Assembly (NCBI GenBank): GCA_963807925.1
Contig: CAWEDP010000002.1
Location: 2,294,001-2,358,000 of the forward strand
Direction of reading: 5' to 3'
Length of the DNA: 64,000 nt
Source of the DNA: CAWEDP01 sp963807925
GTDB lineage: Bacteria; Acidobacteriota; Vicinamibacteria; Vicinamibacterales; CAVVIG01
Shown in pieces: positions 62,194-64,000 of this stretch. Each line of letters opens with the position of its first letter. Within the stretch, counting starts at the first letter, position 1. The notes beneath the pieces are model-generated. The model saw only the letters and a list, made by a program, of their open reading frames with translations, was not told where the DNA came from and ran no database searches. The position numbers and the translations under genes are program-made.

Positions 62194-63402
62194 ATGCTTT
62201 CGGAGGCCGCGGCGGCGGCCACCCTCGACATCGCCGCCGTTCAGGCGGCGCTCGCCGCGGACCGCGTGGACGGCTGGCTGCTCTACGATTTCCGCGGACT
62301 GAACGCGATTGCGGCGGAGGTCACCGGCGTAGCGCAGCAGGGCGGCCATCTGGCGACGCGCCGCTGGTTCTATCTGATTCCGGCCCACGGCGCGCCGCGC
62401 GGTCTGGTGCACGCGATCGAGCCGCACACGCTCGCTCACCTGCCGGGCACCACCGAGCGTTACGCGGGCCACGAGAACCTCGAGCAGGGGCTCGGCCGGC
62501 TGCTGTCGGGCGTCCACCGCATCGCGATGGAGTACTCGCCGAAGTGCGCCATTCCGTACGTATCGCGGGTCGACGGAGGCACGATCGAGCTCGTGCGCGC
62601 GGCCGGCGTGGAGGTGATGTCGTCGGGCGACCTGATCCAGCGGTTCGCGGCGGTCTGGCACGCGCCCGAGATCGCGTCGCACCGCGAGGCGTCGGAAAAG
62701 CTGGACCGCGTCAAGGATCGGGCGTTCGACATGATTCGCGCCCACATCTCGGCCGCACGTCCGCTCACGGAGTACGACGTCCAGCAGCGCATGGTCGGCT
62801 GGTTCGGCGAGGAAGGGCTGATCAGCGACTCGCCGCCGAATGTGTCGGCCGCTGCCAATTCGGGAAATCCCCACTACCTGCCCACCTCGACTGCTCATCG
62901 GCCCATCGGTGCGAACGAGCTCGTGCTGCTGGACCTCTGGGCGAAACTGGACCGGCCGGGCGCCGTGTTTGCCGACATCACCTGGATGGGATTCACCGGG
63001 CGCCAGGTCCCCGACCCTCAGGCGAACGCCTTTGCGGCCGTGGCGGCGGCGCGTGACGCGGCGACGGCGCTGGTTGAGCGGGCCGTGGCGGCCGGCCAGG
63101 AGCTTCGCGGCTGGCAGGTCGATCGGGCCGCCTCGTCGGTCCTTCGGGCCGCAGGCTACGGGGCCTTCATCCTGCATCGGACCGGTCACAGTCTTGGCCG
63201 CGAGGTCCACGGCGCCGGCGTCAACATGGACGACTACGAAACGCACGACGATCGGCGGCTGTTGCCCGGCACCGGCTTTACAATTGAGCCAGGCGTCTAT
63301 TTCGACGACTTCGGCGTCCGATCGGAAATCAACATGCTCGTGCAGGCTGGCGAGGCGGTCGTCACCGGGCCGGTGCAGGGGGAAATCGTTGCGCTCGTTT
63401 AG
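62194..63402 (+). CDS. M24-family metallopeptidase (Xaa-Pro aminopeptidase-like)
   Basis: 402 residues. The N-terminal creatinase-like domain (about 20-165) precedes the pita-bread catalytic domain with metal ligands in LLDLWAKLDRPGAVFADITW (D pair), LHRTGHSLGREVHG (H), FTIEPGVYF (E) and the final RSEINMLV (E). It probably removes N-terminal residues before proline; the exact substrate is unknown. The next gene begins 10 nt after its stop, so it is likely co-transcribed with the DegP-like protease. Confidence 0.9.
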   Translation: MLSEAAAAATLDIAAVQAALAADRVDGWLLYDFRGLNAIAAEVTGVAQQGGHLATRRWFYLIPAHGAPRGLVHAIEPHTLAHLPGTTERYAGHENLEQGLGRLLSGVHRIAMEYSPKCAIPYVSRVDGGTIELVRAAGVEVMSSGDLIQRFAAVWHAPEIASHREASEKLDRVKDRAFDMIRAHISAARPLTEYDVQQRMVGWFGEEGLISDSPPNVSAAANSGNPHYLPTSTAHRPIGANELVLLDLWAKLDRPGAVFADITWMGFTGRQVPDPQANAFAAVAAARDAATALVERAVAAGQELRGWQVDRAASSVLRAAGYGAFILHRTGHSLGREVHGAGVNMDDYETHDDRRLLPGTGFTIEPGVYFDDFGVRSEINMLVQAGEAVVTGPVQGEIVALV

Positions 63403-63412
63403 GAGGATTGGA

Positions 63413-64000
63413 ATGTCAACCCGCAAGACCACCGTCTTCTATGTGCTGCTGACGGCCGTCGCGTCGTTCGCGGTCGCGCTCGTGCTCGCATCGCGGTTCG
63501 ATCTGACGCCGGCCTCGGCCGCGCAGACCTTCGCCGTCCCGTCGGTCAACAGCGCGCCGCTCGGCGGTCCGATCGACGCGCTGACGTTCCGCAACATCGC
63601 CAAGACGCAGTCGGCCGCCGTCGTGAGCATCCGGACGGAGATGCGCGCCAAGGCTCAGGACTTGTCCGACTTCTTCGGCGGCGGCGGCGGCGGGTCCGAC
63701 GACTTCTTCCGCCGCTTCTTCGGTCCGGGCGCCGGGGGACAGGACGACCAGGACGACAGCGCCGGGCGCGGCAACCGGCGCCGTTCCCCCCCGCGCGAGC
63801 AGAAGACCCAGGCCGCCGGCACCGGCTTCGTCATCAACGCCAAGGACGGCTTCATCCTCACCAACAATCACGTGGTCGAGGACGCGACCAAGATCGAGGT
63901 GCAGTTCCTCGGCGATGAGGACGACGAGACCTACACCGCCAAGGTGATCGGGAAGGACGCGCTCACCGACAGCGCGCTCATCCAGTTGACGGAGTTCCCG
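63413..64000 (+). CDS. DegP/HtrA-type periplasmic serine protease, cut by window edge
   Basis: The first 196 residues. An N-terminal membrane segment (about 7-27) is followed by a flexible region with a Gly-rich tract and Asp/Arg-rich stretch (about 80-125). The trypsin-like domain then shows GTGFVINAKDGFILTNNHVV (catalytic His) and GKDALTDSALIQL (Asp position, with TDSAL instead of the usual TDLAV). The catalytic serine and the PDZ domains lie beyond 64000. AGGAGG precedes the ATG. Confidence 0.9.
   Translation, partial: MSTRKTTVFYVLLTAVASFAVALVLASRFDLTPASAAQTFAVPSVNSAPLGGPIDALTFRNIAKTQSAAVVSIRTEMRAKAQDLSDFFGGGGGGSDDFFRRFFGPGAGGQDDQDDSAGRGNRRRSPPREQKTQAAGTGFVINAKDGFILTNNHVVEDATKIEVQFLGDEDDETYTAKVIGKDALTDSALIQLTEFP

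Overview
The window is high-GC DNA from a Gram-negative heterotroph, most likely an Acidobacteriota member close to Vicinamibacteria. This is inferred from a VWFA-related Acidobacterial-type protein, a DUF6152 protein, several periplasmic PQQ quinoproteins, a TMTC-like TPR protein and the general base composition; no 16S gene is present. Several conserved genes carry single-base frameshifts (rodA, a diguanylate cyclase, threonine dehydratase, and glgP with three indels). That pattern is typical of residual indel errors in a long-read or metagenome assembly, so most of these genes are probably intact in the cell.

Layout. 1-3257 (minus): a nucleoside salvage operon, deoA-nupC-punA, coupled by overlapping start and stop codons. 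3314-10362 (plus): a HEAT-repeat/HD-GYP pair, an MGMT-like protein, an ECF sigma/anti-sigma/DUF4097 module and a small secreted protein. 10372-17367 (minus): the cell-shape operon mreB-mreC-mreD-mrdA-rodA followed by rng. 17494-22586: a GAF-GGDEF diguanylate cyclase, a PpiD-type foldase and SppA.

22684-29374 is the accessory core. It begins with tRNA-Leu(CAG), and the 3' part of that tRNA is duplicated at 26853 and again at 29319, which delimits two tandem integrated elements. Element A has a truncated tyrosine integrase next to the tRNA and then a run of gene cassettes, each followed by an attC-like folding site: DUF4160/DUF2442, a PD-(D/E)XK-DUF5655 protein, BrnT/BrnA, and a GNAT acetyltransferase. 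No integron integrase is present, so this is a cluster of attC sites lacking an integrase (CALIN) riding inside a tRNA island. Element B carries VapBC and a protein with a UDG-like C-terminus, and no integrase.

29463-64000 is mostly chromosomal: small membrane and secreted proteins; a cytochrome c plus two tandem PQQ alcohol dehydrogenase paralogues; dienelactone hydrolase; a lone SecD; a TMTC-like protein; a divergent pair of paralogous secreted proteins of unknown function; an amino-acid ABC transporter with fused binding protein and permease; a PLP decarboxylase; peroxiredoxin; a third PQQ dehydrogenase; a bactofilin-like membrane protein; DUF421; threonine dehydratase; glycogen phosphorylase; a VWFA-like secreted protein; an M24 peptidase; and the start of a DegP-type protease.

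Two genome-wide habits stand out. Many genes have a TANNNT -10 box only 6-10 nt before the start codon, which implies leaderless mRNAs. A REP-like 18-bp palindrome (GTCCGGCTgaAGCCGGAC and its complement) recurs between genes.
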